Part shown: positions 20,460 to 30,762 of the stretch, piece by piece
Layout of the letters: each line of letters begins with the position of its first letter
How positions within the stretch are numbered: the first letter of the stretch is position 1
Notes under the pieces: generated by a model
Told to the model about the DNA's origin: nothing
Databases searched by the model: none
The model's input: the letters and a program-made list of their open reading frames with translations, nothing else
Made by a program: the position numbers and the translations under genes
Assembly: GCA_022843905.1 (NCBI GenBank)
Contig: JALHMT010000005.1
Coordinates: 186,001-250,000 of the forward strand
DNA from: Rubrivivax sp.
GTDB lineage: Bacteria; Pseudomonadota; Gammaproteobacteria; Burkholderiales; Burkholderiaceae_C
Reading direction: 5' to 3'
DNA: 64,000 nucleotides

Positions 20460-21659
20460 ATGAACCGCCCCCTCCGCCTGGCCATCCTGGGCTCCACCGG
20501 TTCGGTCGGGGCGAACACGCTCGACGTCGTCGCGCGCCATCCCGATCGCTTCGAAGTCGTGGGCCTCAGTGCCTACCAACGCATCGAAGCACTCGCCGAG
20601 CAGTGCCGCCGCTGGACGCCTCGCGTGGCCGTGGTGTCGACCGAGGACGGCGCGAAGCGGTTGCGCGCCTTGCTGGCCCACGGGGCGGACGGGGCCGCAC
20701 GCACGGAAGTCCGCGTCGGGGCCGGTGCCCTCGAAGAGCTGGCTGCCGACTCCCAGGTCGACGCCGTCATGGCTTCCATCGTCGGCGCGGCGGGCTTGCG
20801 TTCCTGCATGGCCGCAGCGCGTGCGGGCAAACGGCTCTTGCTGGCCAACAAGGAGGCACTGGTCGTGGGCGGGCAGCTCTTCATGTCCGCGGTGGCCGCC
20901 GGCGGCGCCCAGCTGCTTCCCATCGACAGCGAACACTCGGCCATCTTCCAGTGCCTGCCGCACGACCGCGCCGCCTGGACTCGCTGGATCGACCATATCG
21001 TGCTGACGGCCTCGGGTGGGCCCTTTCGAACACGCGATCCGGACAGCTTCAGCGGTATCACGCCCGACGAGGCCTGCGCGCATCCCAAGTGGGTGATGGG
21101 ACGGAAGATCTCGGTCGACTCGGCCACGATGATGAACAAGGCGCTCGAAGTCATCGAGGCGCGCTGGCTTTTCGACCTCCAGCCTGCCCAGATCCGTGTC
21201 GTGCTCCATCCTCAGAGCATCATCCACTCGATGGTTTCGTGCCAGGACGGCTCGGTGCTGGCCCAGCTTGGTACGCCGGACATGCGCGTGCCCATCGCCT
21301 ATGGCCTGTCGTTTCCCGAACGCATCGAATCCGGCGCTTCCCGGCTCGACTTCCTGGCCCTTGGCGGCCTGCACTTCGAGGCCATGGACACGCGTCGCTT
21401 TCCCTGCATGCAACTCGCGTTCGATGCGCTGGACGCACCCGAGGGGGCGACGACAGTGCTCAACGCCGCCAACGAAGTGGCCGTGGCGGCCTTCCTCGAG
21501 GGGCGCCTGCGCTTTTCCGACATCCACACGGTCAACGCCCGTGCCCTTGAGACGTTGGGTCATCAAGGCGGGCCGATCGCTTCGGTGGACGACCTGATCG
21601 CCCTCGACGAACGCTCTCGCGCAATGGCGCGCGAGGCGATGAAAGGTCTTGCCCCGTGA
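20460..21659 (+). CDS. dxr: 1-deoxy-D-xylulose 5-phosphate reductoisomerase
   Basis: Dxr catalyses the NADPH-dependent conversion of DXP to MEP, the committed step of the non-mevalonate isoprenoid pathway that feeds uppS upstream. The NADPH-binding GSTGSVG is near residues 10-16, LLANKEALVVGG is present, the metal-binding DSEHSAIFQC lies near 156, and the MGRKISVDSATMMNKALE active-site region follows. The length of 399 residues is typical. The stop codon overlaps the rseP GTG start, indicating coupling. Confidence 0.97.
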   Translation: MNRPLRLAILGSTGSVGANTLDVVARHPDRFEVVGLSAYQRIEALAEQCRRWTPRVAVVSTEDGAKRLRALLAHGADGAARTEVRVGAGALEELAADSQVDAVMASIVGAAGLRSCMAAARAGKRLLLANKEALVVGGQLFMSAVAAGGAQLLPIDSEHSAIFQCLPHDRAAWTRWIDHIVLTASGGPFRTRDPDSFSGITPDEACAHPKWVMGRKISVDSATMMNKALEVIEARWLFDLQPAQIRVVLHPQSIIHSMVSCQDGSVLAQLGTPDMRVPIAYGLSFPERIESGASRLDFLALGGLHFEAMDTRRFPCMQLAFDALDAPEGATTVLNAANEVAVAAFLEGRLRFSDIHTVNARALETLGHQGGPIASVDDLIALDERSRAMAREAMKGLAP

Positions 21660-23035
21660 TCACCACCGTCCTGGCCTTCCTGCTCACCCTGGGCGTGTTG
21701 ATCGTGGTCCACGAGTACGGGCATTACCGGGTCGCCGTGGGCTGCGGCGTGAAGGTGCTGCGCTTCTCGATCGGTTTCGGCCGGGTGATCTGGCGGCGCC
21801 AGGCCAGCCCTCAGTCCACCGAATTCGTGCTCTGCGCCCTTCCGCTCGGTGGCTACGTTCGCATGCTGGACGAGCGCGAAGGTTCGGTGCCTGCGGCCGA
21901 ACTGGGCAGCACCTTCAACCGCCAGCCGCTGCGCAACCGTGTGGCCATCGTCGCCGCCGGCCCGCTGGCGAACCTGGCGCTGGCGGTCCTGCTCTACGCG
22001 ACGGCGAGCTGGATCGGTGTCAGCGAGCCCAAGGCCGTGCTCGGCCCCCCGGTGGCGGGCTCGGCGGCCGAGGCGGCCGGGCTGAAGTCCCGCGACTGGG
22101 TGCGCGCCATCTCCCACGACGGCGTCGAATGGGAAGACGTGCGATCGCTGACCGACCTGCGCTGGCAAGTCACGCAGGCCGCGCTCGAAGGCCAGACACT
22201 GCAACTGTCCGTGACCGACAGCGACGGCCGCGCCATGCGCAACGTTCGCCTGGATCTGTCCCGCGTCAGCTCGCGCGACGTCGACGCCGCGTTCATGAGG
22301 CAGGTCGGGCTCGGTGCCGCCTTCAGTGAGCCGGTGCTGGGCGAAGTCAAGGCAGGGGGCCCTGCGGCGGTGGCCGGGCTCAGGGCCGGGGATCGTGTCA
22401 TCTCGGTCGACGGCCAGACCATCGTGGACGCGGCGACGCTTCGCGAGCGCATCCGTGCCGCGGTGAAGGAAGGTGTGGCACTGGACCAGCGCTGGCTGCT
22501 GCAGCGCGGCGACAGTTCGCTCGAAGTCGTGGTGCGCCCGCGCATCACGCAGGACGCGCGGGACACCAGTCAGGCGGTCGGACGCATCGACGCCTACATC
22601 GGGCAGCCCCCGGCGATGGTGAAGGTCACCTACGGCCCGATCGAAGGCATCACCAAGGGCGCGGAACGGACCTGGGAGGTGTCGGTCCTGACCTTGCGCA
22701 TGATGGGCCGCATGCTGATCGGCGAGGCCTCCTTGAAGAATCTCAGCGGGCCGCTGACCATCGCCGACTTTGCCGGTCAGTCGGTGAACCAGGGTCTGGC
22801 CTACTACCTCGGGTTCCTGGCGCTGGTGAGCGTGAGCCTGGGGGTGTTGAACCTGCTCCCGCTGCCCATGCTCGACGGTGGACACCTGATGTATTATCTT
22901 TTCGAGGGCATCACGGGGAGACCGGTCTCCGATGCTTGGCTGGCCCGCCTGCAACGTGGTGGGGTCGCCGTCCTGCTGATGATGATGTCCGTTGCCCTCT
23001 TCAACGACGTGGCCCGACTGCTGGGTCTGCACTGA
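21656..23035 (+). CDS. rseP: Site-2 intramembrane zinc metalloprotease RseP
   Basis: RseP cleaves the transmembrane segment of anti-sigma factor RseA and of leftover signal peptides within the inner membrane, linking envelope stress to sigma-E. The zinc site HEYGH is at residues 19-23 in the first transmembrane helix, and the third ligand motif LPMLDGGHL is near residue 402. Two PDZ domains lie between them, the second around VLGEVKAGGPAAVAGLRAGD. The start is GTG overlapping the dxr stop. The length is 459 residues. It immediately precedes bamA, a conserved arrangement. Confidence 0.96.
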   Translation: MITTVLAFLLTLGVLIVVHEYGHYRVAVGCGVKVLRFSIGFGRVIWRRQASPQSTEFVLCALPLGGYVRMLDEREGSVPAAELGSTFNRQPLRNRVAIVAAGPLANLALAVLLYATASWIGVSEPKAVLGPPVAGSAAEAAGLKSRDWVRAISHDGVEWEDVRSLTDLRWQVTQAALEGQTLQLSVTDSDGRAMRNVRLDLSRVSSRDVDAAFMRQVGLGAAFSEPVLGEVKAGGPAAVAGLRAGDRVISVDGQTIVDAATLRERIRAAVKEGVALDQRWLLQRGDSSLEVVVRPRITQDARDTSQAVGRIDAYIGQPPAMVKVTYGPIEGITKGAERTWEVSVLTLRMMGRMLIGEASLKNLSGPLTIADFAGQSVNQGLAYYLGFLALVSVSLGVLNLLPLPMLDGGHLMYYLFEGITGRPVSDAWLARLQRGGVAVLLMMMSVALFNDVARLLGLH

Positions 23036-23047
23036 GTCCCCCCTCCC

Positions 23048-25354
23048 ATGTTTCCTGAGTACCCGTTTGGTTCGCTGCGTCCCGTGGCGGCGATCGTCGT
23101 GGCCGTGGCTGCGTCGGTTTGTGCGCCCGCAGCGCTGGCGGTGGCGCCGTTCCAGCTGAAGGACATCCGCATCGAGGGCCTGCAGCGCACCGATCCCGGC
23201 ACCGTCTTCGCTGCATTGCCCTTCCGCATCGGCGACACCTATACCGACGAGAAAGGCGCCGCTGCCCTGCGAGCCTTGTTCGCCACCGGTCTCTTCAAGG
23301 ACGTGCGGCTCGAGATCGAAGGCGATGTCGCCATCGTGATCGTCGACGAGCGTTCGCTCATCGCCAACGTCACGTTCGTCGGGCTCAAGGAGTTCGACAA
23401 GGAGCCGCTGACCAAGTCGCTCAAGGAAGCGGGCATCGGTGAAGGCCTGCCCTTCGACCGCGCCCTGATCGACCGCGCCGAGCAGGAGATCAAGCGCCAG
23501 TACCTGTCGCGCAGCCTGTACGGCGCCGAAGTCGTCACCACCATCACCCCCGTCGAACGCAATCGCGTCAACGTCACCTTCACGATGACCGAAGGAGAGG
23601 CGGCCAAGATCACCGACATCCGCATCGTCGGTGCCAAGGCCTTCCCGGAGAAGACGCTGCTCGGCCTGTTCGACCTCACGCCGGGCGGGTGGCTCACCTG
23701 GTACACGAAGAACGACCGTTACTCGCGCTCCAAGCTCAACGCCGACCTGGAGACGCTGCGCGCCTACTACGTCAACCGCGGCTACCTCGAGTTCGCCATC
23801 GAGTCGACGCAGGTCACGATCTCGCCGGACAAGCAGGACATCTCGATCACCTTGTCGGTCCGCGAAGGACAGCCCTACACGGTCACGGCGGTGCGCCTGG
23901 AAGGCGACTACCTGGGCCGCGACGACGAGTTCCGTGCCCAGGTGCAGGTCGAGCCGGGCCAGGCGTATCGCGGCGAAGACGTGGCCGCGACGGTCAGGCG
24001 TTTCACCGAACTCTACGGCCTGTTCGGCTATGCGTTCGCGCGCGTCGACCCGCGCCCCGAGATCGATCGCGCCACCGGTCAGGTGGTGGTGGTGTTGAAC
24101 GCCGACCCGCAGCGTCGGGTCTACGTGCGCCGCATCGAGATCGCGGGCAACACGCGAACGCGCGACGAAGTGGTGCGCCGCGAGTTCCGCCAACTCGAGT
24201 CGTCGTGGTACGACGGCGGCAAGATCAGGCTCTCGCGCGACCGCGTCGACCGCCTGGGCTACTTCCAGGACGTGAGCGTGGACACCAACGAGGTGCCGGG
24301 CGCACCCGACCAGGTCGACCTGGTGGTCAACGTCACCGAGAAGCCGACCGGCAACCTGATGATCGGTGCGGGCTACTCCAACGCCGAGAAGCTGACCTTG
24401 ACGGCGTCCATCAAGCAGGACAACGTCTTCGGCTCGGGCAACTACCTGGGCATCGAGGTCAACACCAGCCGCACTGCGCGCACGCTGGTGTTGAGCGCCA
24501 TCGACCCCTATTTCACGATCGACGGTGTCTCGCGGTCGATTGACCTCTTCTACCGCACCAGCCGGCCCTTCAACAGCCAGGGTGACGAATACCAGCTCGC
24601 CACGCCCGGTGCTGCCATCCGCTTCGGCGTGCCGTTTTCGGAGTTCGACACGGTGTTCTTCGGCATCGGTGCCGAGCAGACCAAGATCGGCGCATCCACC
24701 GGCATCCCGAACAGCTACTTCCTCTATCGCGAACTGTACGGCCCGACCAGCTTCTCGGTCCCGCTGACCATCGGCTGGGCCCGCGACGGGCGCGACAGCC
24801 TGCTGGTGCCCACGCGGGGCCGCTACCAGCGTGTCAACCTCGAATGGAGTCCGTTCGGCGACGTTCGCTATACCCGCACGAACCTGCAGTACCAGGAGTA
24901 CTGGCCCTTGCCCTACAAGCTGACGCTGGGCCTCAATGCCGAGATCGGCATCGGCAAGGGATTGGGCGGCAACCCGTTCCCGATCTTCAAGAACTTCTAC
25001 GGCGGCGGACTGGGAACGGTGCGGGTGTTCGAGCAGGGTTCTCTTGGCGTCATCGACCCGACGGGGGCCTTCATCGGCGGCTCGCGGCGCTTCAACGTCA
25101 ACGGCGAGCTCTACTTCCCGGTGCCCGGAACGGGCAACGACAAGACCCTGCGCATCTTTGCGTTCGCGGACGCGGGCAACGTGTGGCGGGAAGACGAAAA
25201 GGTCTCGGCTTCGACATTGCGGTCGTCGGTCGGCCTGGGCCTCAGCTGGATCTCGCCGGTAGGGCCGCTCAAGCTCAGCTGGGGCAGCCCGGTGCGATCG
25301 CAGCCGAACGATAGAATCCAGAGATTCCAATTCCAGATCGGGACCGCGTTCTGA
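23048..25354 (+). CDS. bamA: Outer membrane protein assembly factor BamA
   Basis: BamA is the core of the BAM complex that folds beta-barrels into the outer membrane. A signal peptide runs to about residue 32 (APAALAVA). It is followed by five POTRA domains (beginning FQLKDIRIEGLQR) and a 16-stranded barrel with the lid-lock motif VRGF-like region replaced by VRVFEQGS, and the terminal aromatic strand FQFQIGTAF. The length is 768 residues. It overlaps the downstream skp gene by one base (TGATG). The VRVF variant of the usual VRGF motif in loop 6 deserves note, although V/R/F are kept. Confidence 0.96.
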   Translation: MFPEYPFGSLRPVAAIVVAVAASVCAPAALAVAPFQLKDIRIEGLQRTDPGTVFAALPFRIGDTYTDEKGAAALRALFATGLFKDVRLEIEGDVAIVIVDERSLIANVTFVGLKEFDKEPLTKSLKEAGIGEGLPFDRALIDRAEQEIKRQYLSRSLYGAEVVTTITPVERNRVNVTFTMTEGEAAKITDIRIVGAKAFPEKTLLGLFDLTPGGWLTWYTKNDRYSRSKLNADLETLRAYYVNRGYLEFAIESTQVTISPDKQDISITLSVREGQPYTVTAVRLEGDYLGRDDEFRAQVQVEPGQAYRGEDVAATVRRFTELYGLFGYAFARVDPRPEIDRATGQVVVVLNADPQRRVYVRRIEIAGNTRTRDEVVRREFRQLESSWYDGGKIRLSRDRVDRLGYFQDVSVDTNEVPGAPDQVDLVVNVTEKPTGNLMIGAGYSNAEKLTLTASIKQDNVFGSGNYLGIEVNTSRTARTLVLSAIDPYFTIDGVSRSIDLFYRTSRPFNSQGDEYQLATPGAAIRFGVPFSEFDTVFFGIGAEQTKIGASTGIPNSYFLYRELYGPTSFSVPLTIGWARDGRDSLLVPTRGRYQRVNLEWSPFGDVRYTRTNLQYQEYWPLPYKLTLGLNAEIGIGKGLGGNPFPIFKNFYGGGLGTVRVFEQGSLGVIDPTGAFIGGSRRFNVNGELYFPVPGTGNDKTLRIFAFADAGNVWREDEKVSASTLRSSVGLGLSWISPVGPLKLSWGSPVRSQPNDRIQRFQFQIGTAF

Positions 25355-25875
25355 TGAATACCTCGCTCAAGTACGGGCTGTCCCTCGCGACGGCCATGGT
25401 GATGATGGCCGCTGCGCCAGCCGGAGCGCAGGATCTCAAGATCGGCTACGTGAACAGCGAAAAGGTGTTGCGCGAAGCCACGCCCGCCAAGGCTGCACAG
25501 GCCAAGCTGGAAGCCGAGTTCGGCAAGCGCGAGCGGGAGCTCGCGGAATCTGCCCAGCGCCTGAAGGCCGCGGCAGACAAGCTCGACAAGGATGCGCCCA
25601 CGCTGTCTGAATCCGAGCGCAGCCGGCGCCAGCGCGAACTGGTCGAGCAGGACCGCGATCTGCAGCGCAAGCGTCGCGAGTTCCAGGAAGACCTGAGCCA
25701 GCGCAAGAACGAGGAACTGGCCTCCGTCGTCGAGCGCGCCAACCGCGTCATCAAGCAGATCTTCGATGCCGAGAAGTACGACCTGATCCTGCAGGAGGTG
25801 GTCTTCGCCGGTCCCCGCGTCGACATCACCGACAAGGTGATCCGGGCGCTGAACAGCAACACCGGCGGCAAGTAG
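25354..25875 (+). CDS. skp: Periplasmic chaperone Skp/OmpH
   Basis: Skp is a trimeric periplasmic chaperone that holds unfolded outer membrane proteins on the way to BamA. This 173-residue protein has a signal peptide ending near AAAPAGAQ, then the [13 protein letters not shown] strand and a long charged coiled coil (about residues 45-135), followed by a C-terminal strand [12 protein letters not shown]. Placement directly after bamA and before lpxD matches E. coli. Confidence 0.95.
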   Translation: MNTSLKYGLSLATAMVMMAAAPAGAQDLKIGYVNSEKVLREATPAKAAQAKLEAEFGKRERELAESAQRLKAAADKLDKDAPTLSESERSRRQRELVEQDRDLQRKRREFQEDLSQRKNEELASVVERANRVIKQIFDAEKYDLILQEVVFAGPRVDITDKVIRALNSNTGGK

Positions 25876-25906
25876 GGCGCCTCGCGCCGTCAGCTGCTCC
25901 CGCACC

Positions 25907-26938
25907 GTGCAGGCCTTGCGGGTTCGTCTGGCCGATCTGGCCGCCCTGGTCGGCGGCGAACTGGTCGGTGACCCCGATGCCGTCGTCTCGCGCATCGGCT
26001 CGCTGCAGGACGCCGACGGTGCGACCGTGGCTTTCCTGGCCCACGCGCGCTACGCATCTCAGCTTGCCAGTACCCAGGCCGCCTGCGTCATCGTGTCGCC
26101 CGCCATGCGTGAACCGGCCGCAGCGCGCGGCGCGACCATCATCTGCGACGACCCCTACCTCGCTTTCGCACGCCTGACGCAATGGTGGGCACGCCAGGTG
26201 CGTCCCTTGCCGGCGCCCGGGGCCCACGCCACGGCGCATGTCGAACCCGGGGCGGCCGTTCACGCGTCGGCGGCCATCGGGCCCTTCGCCTTGATCGGCG
26301 CCGGGGCGCGGGTCGAGGCGGGGGCGGTGATCGAAGCCCACTGCATCGTGGGGGCGTATGCCCACGTCGGCGAGGGCACGCGGCTGAAGCCGCGCGTCAC
26401 GCTGAGCGACGGATGCCGCATCGGCTCGCGCGGCCTGGTGCACAGCGGCGCAGTGATCGGTGCCGACGGCTTCGGCTTCGCGCCTTCCCAAGGCCGCTGG
26501 GAGAAGATCGAGCAGCTCGGGGCCGTGCGCATCGGCGACGACGTGGAGATCGGGGCCAATACCTGCGTTGACCGAGGCGCCCTCGAAGACACCGTGCTCG
26601 AAGACGGCGTCAAGCTCGACAACCTCGTGCAGATCGGCCACAACGTGCGCGTCGGCGCGCACAGTGCCTTCGCCGGCTGTGTGGGCGTGGCGGGCAGCGC
26701 GAAGATCGGCCGCCACTGCACGGCGGGTGGCGGCGCCATCATCCTGGGCCACCTGGAACTGGTCGACCACGTGCACATCACGGCTGCCACGGTCGTCACG
26801 CGCTCCATCCTCAAGCCGGGTCAGTACAGCGGCGCCTTCCCCTTCGATGACAATGCTTCCTGGGAGAAGAACGCCGCCACCCTGCGACAGCTCTATTCGC
26901 TGCGCGAGCGGGTGCGCGCGCTGGAGAAAAGACCATGA
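25907..26938 (+). CDS. lpxD: UDP-3-O-(3-hydroxyacyl)glucosamine N-acyltransferase
   Basis: LpxD adds the second hydroxyacyl chain from acyl-ACP in lipid A synthesis. The N-terminal uridine-binding domain is followed by a left-handed beta helix made of hexapeptide repeats (for example [22 protein letters not shown]) and a catalytic His in the [10 protein letters not shown] region. The start is GTG at 25907, 31 bases after skp. The length is 343 residues. It overlaps fabZ by four bases. Confidence 0.96.
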   Translation: MQALRVRLADLAALVGGELVGDPDAVVSRIGSLQDADGATVAFLAHARYASQLASTQAACVIVSPAMREPAAARGATIICDDPYLAFARLTQWWARQVRPLPAPGAHATAHVEPGAAVHASAAIGPFALIGAGARVEAGAVIEAHCIVGAYAHVGEGTRLKPRVTLSDGCRIGSRGLVHSGAVIGADGFGFAPSQGRWEKIEQLGAVRIGDDVEIGANTCVDRGALEDTVLEDGVKLDNLVQIGHNVRVGAHSAFAGCVGVAGSAKIGRHCTAGGGAIILGHLELVDHVHITAATVVTRSILKPGQYSGAFPFDDNASWEKNAATLRQLYSLRERVRALEKRP

Positions 26939-27387
26939 CCGCGCCCATCCTGGACATCCACAAGATCCTCAAGAAGCTGCCGCATCGCTACCCCTTCCTG
27001 CTCGTCGATCGCGTGATCGAGTTCGAAAAGGACAAGTCGATCAAGGCGCTGAAGAACGTCACCATCAACGAGCCCTTCTTCGGAGGACATTTCCCGTCAC
27101 GGCCGGTGATGCCCGGCGTGCTGATGCTCGAGGCTCTGGCGCAGACGGCCGCGCTGCTGTCCTTCGAATCGGCCGGACAGGAACCCGACGAGAACACGGT
27201 GGTGTACTTCGTCGGCATCGACGGTGCGCGCTTCAAGCGGCCGGTGGAGCCGGGCGACCAGCTCGTGCTCGAGGCCTGGATCGAACGGGCCAAGGCCGGC
27301 ATCGTCAAGTACAGGACGCGTGCCAGCGTGGCTGGCGAGACCGCAGTCGAAGCCGACCTGATGTGCACGATGCGGCGGATCGCCTGA
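26935..27387 (+). CDS. fabZ: 3-hydroxyacyl-[acyl-carrier-protein] dehydratase FabZ
   Basis: FabZ dehydrates 3-hydroxyacyl-ACP in fatty acid elongation and competes with LpxA/LpxD for the same substrates, which explains the shared operon. The hot-dog fold signature [12 protein letters not shown], the catalytic His in FGGHFP and the catalytic Glu in MLEALAQ are present. The protein has 150 residues. It overlaps lpxD by four bases and lies 13 bases before lpxA. Confidence 0.97.
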   Translation: MTAPILDIHKILKKLPHRYPFLLVDRVIEFEKDKSIKALKNVTINEPFFGGHFPSRPVMPGVLMLEALAQTAALLSFESAGQEPDENTVVYFVGIDGARFKRPVEPGDQLVLEAWIERAKAGIVKYRTRASVAGETAVEADLMCTMRRIA

Positions 27388-27400
27388 AGGACGGCGCAGC

Positions 27401-28189
27401 GTGACACTCATCCACGCCAGCGCGATCGTCGACCCGGCGGCCGAGCTCGATTCCAGCGTCAGCGTGGGCGCCTACAGCGTGATCGGCCCCGGAGTGAAGA
27501 TCGGCTCCGGCACCACCATCGGCGCCCACGTGGTGATCGAAGGTCCGACCACCATCGGCCGCGACAACCGCATCTTCCAGTTCGCCTCGCTGGGCGCAGC
27601 TCCGCAGGACATGAAGTACCGTGGCGAGCCCACCGAGCTGCGCATCGGCGATCGCAACACGATCCGCGAGTTCTGCACCTTCAACCGCGGTACCAGCCAG
27701 GACGCCGGCGTCACGCGCGTGGGCGACGACAACTGGATCATGGCCTACGTGCACATCGCGCACGACGTGCAGGTGGGCTGCCGCACCATCCTGGCCAACA
27801 ACGCCACGCTGGCGGGCCACGTGCACATCGGCGACTGGGTGATCGTCGGCGGCCTCACCGGCGTGCACCAGTTCACCCGCGTCGGCGCGCATGCGCTGCT
27901 GGGCTTCCAGAGCCACGTCTCGCAGGACGTGCCACCCTTCATGCTGGTGTCGGGCAACCCGCTGACGGTGCACGGCTTCAACATCGAGGGCCTGCGACGG
28001 CGCGGCTTCTCGCGCGAACGCATCGGGCAGGTCAAGCAGATGCACCGGCTGCTCTATCGCGACGGCCTCAAGCTCGACGATGCGCGTGCCCGCATCGAAG
28101 CGCTGCTGGGCGCGGTGCCCGATGGCGATGTCGACATCCGGGCCCTGCTGGACTTTCTGGCCAGCGCCACCCGCGGCATCGTTCGCTAG
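27401..28189 (+). CDS. lpxA: Acyl-ACP:UDP-N-acetylglucosamine O-acyltransferase
   Basis: LpxA performs the first step of lipid A synthesis. The sequence is a run of hexapeptide repeats ([33 protein letters not shown]) forming a left-handed beta helix. It includes the catalytic His in [12 protein letters not shown] and the family segment [13 protein letters not shown], then a helical C-terminal domain with [14 protein letters not shown]. The start is GTG. The length of 262 residues is normal. Confidence 0.97.
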   Translation: MTLIHASAIVDPAAELDSSVSVGAYSVIGPGVKIGSGTTIGAHVVIEGPTTIGRDNRIFQFASLGAAPQDMKYRGEPTELRIGDRNTIREFCTFNRGTSQDAGVTRVGDDNWIMAYVHIAHDVQVGCRTILANNATLAGHVHIGDWVIVGGLTGVHQFTRVGAHALLGFQSHVSQDVPPFMLVSGNPLTVHGFNIEGLRRRGFSRERIGQVKQMHRLLYRDGLKLDDARARIEALLGAVPDGDVDIRALLDFLASATRGIVR

Positions 28190-28196
28190 CGCGTCG

Positions 28197-29345
28197 ATGA
28201 GCGGCGCTCCCACGCTGAACCTGGCGATGGTCGCAGGCGAGGCCTCCGGTGACCTGCTGGCCGGCCTGCTGATCAGCGGCTTGCGCCGGCGCTGGCCCGA
28301 GGCACGGCTCGCCGGCATCGGCGGCCCGAAGATGGCCGCCGCCGGCTTCGACGCCTGGTGGCCGCACGAGAAGCTGGCCGTGCGGGGTTACGTCGAGGTG
28401 CTGCGCCACTACCGCGAGATCTCGGGCATCCGCGATGCCCTGGCAAGGCGGCTGCTGGCCGCACCGCCGCGCGCCTTCGTCGGCGTCGATGCACCCGACT
28501 TCAACCTCGGTCTCGAGCGGCGCCTGCGCGCCGCCGGCATCAAGACCGTTCATTTCGTCTGCCCTTCGATCTGGGCCTGGCGCGGAGGGCGTGCGCGCAG
28601 GATGGCCGAATGCTGCGACCACGTGCTGTGCCTGTTTCCCTTCGAGCCCGATCTGTTGCGTGCGCATGGCGTTGCGGCCAGTTACGTCGGCCATCCGCTG
28701 GCCGACGCCATCCCGCTGGAGGTGCCGCGAGCCGCCTCCCGCGCTGCTCTGGGCCTGGCCGAAGGCGACGCCGTGGTGGCGGTGCTGCCGGGCAGCCGGC
28801 GCTCGGAGATCCAGTACATCGCACCGGTGTTCCTGCAGGCCGTGGCTCGACTGCACCGCCAGCGGCCCTCGCTGCGCTTCCTGCTGCCGGTGGTGCCGGG
28901 ACTGCGCACTCTGATCGAACCGCTGGTGGCCGCGCATGCGCCGGAAGCGCCCCTGCAACTCATCGACGGCCAGTCGCACACCGTGCTCGCAGCCTGCGAC
29001 GTGACCTTGATCGCCAGCGGCACGGCCACGCTCGAGGCGGCGCTGTTCAAGCAGCCCATGGTCATCGGCTATCGCATGCACGGTCTGAGCTGGCAGCTCA
29101 TGAAGCGCATGAAGTACCAGCCCTGGGTCGGGTTGCCCAACATCCTGAGTCGCGAGTTCGTCGTGCCGGAGCTGATCCAGGAGCAATGCACGCCCGAGGC
29201 CCTTGGCCGCGAGCTGCTGCGCTGGCTCGATGACCCCGCCGCGCGGCAGCGCGTGGCGGCTCGCTTCGTCGACATCCATCATCTGCTGCGCCAGAACACC
29301 GCGCAGCGCGCCACCGATGCGATCGCGCAAGTCATTGCCACCTGA
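28197..29345 (+). CDS. lpxB: Lipid-A-disaccharide synthase
   Basis: LpxB is a peripheral inner-membrane glycosyltransferase that joins UDP-diacylglucosamine and lipid X into the lipid A disaccharide. The N-terminal [13 protein letters not shown], the central [13 protein letters not shown] and the C-terminal [10 protein letters not shown] and [11 protein letters not shown] motifs identify the family. The ATG at 28197 lies seven bases after the lpxA stop and gives 382 residues. Its end overlaps the rnhB start region. Confidence 0.96.
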   Translation: MSGAPTLNLAMVAGEASGDLLAGLLISGLRRRWPEARLAGIGGPKMAAAGFDAWWPHEKLAVRGYVEVLRHYREISGIRDALARRLLAAPPRAFVGVDAPDFNLGLERRLRAAGIKTVHFVCPSIWAWRGGRARRMAECCDHVLCLFPFEPDLLRAHGVAASYVGHPLADAIPLEVPRAASRAALGLAEGDAVVAVLPGSRRSEIQYIAPVFLQAVARLHRQRPSLRFLLPVVPGLRTLIEPLVAAHAPEAPLQLIDGQSHTVLAACDVTLIASGTATLEAALFKQPMVIGYRMHGLSWQLMKRMKYQPWVGLPNILSREFVVPELIQEQCTPEALGRELLRWLDDPAARQRVAARFVDIHHLLRQNTAQRATDAIAQVIAT

Positions 29346-29982
29346 ACAACTGGCCCTGGGCTGGACCACCCCTGGCCTGCTGGCCGGCGTGGACGAGGCC
29401 GGGCGCGGGCCGCTGGCCGGCCCGGTGGTGGCTGCCGCGGTGATCCTCGACGAGCTTCGGCCCATCAAGGGGCTGGCCGACTCCAAGCAGCTTTCTCCCT
29501 TGCGGCGCGAGCGCCTGTACGACCAGATCCGTGCCAGTGCCCTGTGCGTGAGCATCGGCTCCGCCAGCGTCGAGGAGATCGATCACATCAACATCCTGCA
29601 AGCCACGATGCTGGCGATGCGCCGCGCGGTCGAAGGCCTGCGGCTGTTGCCGCAGCGCGTGGTGGTGGACGGCAATCGCGTGCCGGTGCTGCGCGTGCAG
29701 GCCGAGGCCATCGTGCGAGGCGATGTCACGGTGCCGTCCATTTCGGCCGCCAGCATCATCGCCAAGGTGCACCGTGATCGGCTCTGCGCCGAACTGCACC
29801 AGCGCTATCCGCACTACGGCTTCGAGCTGCACAAGGGATACGCCACGGCAGCGCACCTCGACGCCTTGCAGCGCCACGGCGCCTGTCCCGAGCATCGCCG
29901 AAGCTTCGCTCCGGTGAGTCTGGTCCTGCAGCGCGGCGCTGTCGAGCCGGCGACGAGGCACGGCGAGGAGGCGGGGCCTTGA
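29317..29982 (+). CDS. rnhB: Ribonuclease HII
   Basis: RNase HII cuts the RNA strand of RNA-DNA hybrids and starts removal of single ribonucleotides from DNA. The active-site [12 protein letters not shown] is at about residues 25-36 from this start, with further conserved [12 protein letters not shown] and a C-terminal [13 protein letters not shown]. Two starts are possible: ATG at 29317 or TTG at 29335, both inside the lpxB 3' end and both with weak ribosome-binding sites. The longer is given. The order lpxB-rnhB-RNA methyltransferase is common in Burkholderiales. Confidence 0.94.
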   Translation: MRSRKSLPPEQLALGWTTPGLLAGVDEAGRGPLAGPVVAAAVILDELRPIKGLADSKQLSPLRRERLYDQIRASALCVSIGSASVEEIDHINILQATMLAMRRAVEGLRLLPQRVVVDGNRVPVLRVQAEAIVRGDVTVPSISAASIIAKVHRDRLCAELHQRYPHYGFELHKGYATAAHLDALQRHGACPEHRRSFAPVSLVLQRGAVEPATRHGEEAGP

Positions 29983-30761
29983 GTGAACTCCAGCACATCC
30001 GGTCGCGCGACAACCCGCTGCTGGTGAGCCTGCGACGGCTCCAGCAGGACGGCGCCGCCTACCGCCGTGCGGGCAGGCTGTGGTTGGAGGGCGACCACCT
30101 CTGCCGCGCTGCGCGCGCGCGTGGCGTGCCGGCATCGCAAGCCGTGCTCTGCGACGCGGCCATCGACGACGCTGCGCTGCGCGAACTGGCCGGCTGGGCC
30201 GCTCGCACGGTCGTCGTGCCCGAGGCGCTGTATCGCCAGCTCAGCACGCTCGAATCGCCGTCGAGCATCGGATTCGTGCTCGATGCCCCGGTCGCGCCGG
30301 CCCTGGATACGACGGCCGCCACCGTGGTGCTGGACCGCCTGCAGGACCCGGGCAACGTCGGCAGCGTGCTGCGCAGCGCGGCGGCCTTCGGTTTCACCCA
30401 GGTGCTGGCGCTGAAGGGCACTGTCGCGCTGTGGTCGCCGAAAGTGCTGCGCGCCGGCATGGGGGCGCACTTCGGGCTGCGGCTGGTCGAAGGCCTGACG
30501 GCGGCCGACCTGCAGGCGCTGGCCGTGCCCTTGCTGGGCACCAGTTCGCATGGCGGCCAGTGGCTGCATCGCGCGTCGCTGCCGCACCCGGCCGCCTGGG
30601 TGCTGGGCCACGAAGGACAGGGGGTTTGTGACGACCTGTCGGCGATGTGCGGCATGCAGTTGCGCATCCCGCAGCCCGGCGGGGAAGAATCGCTCAACGT
30701 CGCGGCCGCCGCCGCGGTGTGCCTGTACGAAAGCCTGCGACAGCGCCGGCTGCCCACGTAG
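29979..30761 (+). CDS. TrmH-family (SpoU) RNA 2'-O-methyltransferase
   Basis: This 260-residue protein is a SPOUT-class S-adenosylmethionine-dependent RNA ribose methyltransferase. The N-terminal substrate-binding domain starts with [16 protein letters not shown]. The SPOUT domain shows [20 protein letters not shown] (motif 1), [10 protein letters not shown] (motif 2) and [16 protein letters not shown] (motif 3, knot). The target RNA cannot be read from sequence, so no symbol is given. The TTG start overlaps the rnhB stop and has GAGGAGG about eight bases upstream. It converges on ppsR with one base between the stop codons. Confidence 0.93.
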   Translation: MSELQHIRSRDNPLLVSLRRLQQDGAAYRRAGRLWLEGDHLCRAARARGVPASQAVLCDAAIDDAALRELAGWAARTVVVPEALYRQLSTLESPSSIGFVLDAPVAPALDTTAATVVLDRLQDPGNVGSVLRSAAAFGFTQVLALKGTVALWSPKVLRAGMGAHFGLRLVEGLTAADLQALAVPLLGTSSHGGQWLHRASLPHPAAWVLGHEGQGVCDDLSAMCGMQLRIPQPGGEESLNVAAAAAVCLYESLRQRRLPT

Positions 30762-30762
30762 C

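Noticed and set aside
21563-25330. A 1255-codon open frame on the minus strand opposite dxr, rseP and bamA
   Set aside because: It runs antisense to three well-supported genes with known motifs. Long antisense frames are expected in GC-rich codon-biased DNA, and its product has no recognisable domain.
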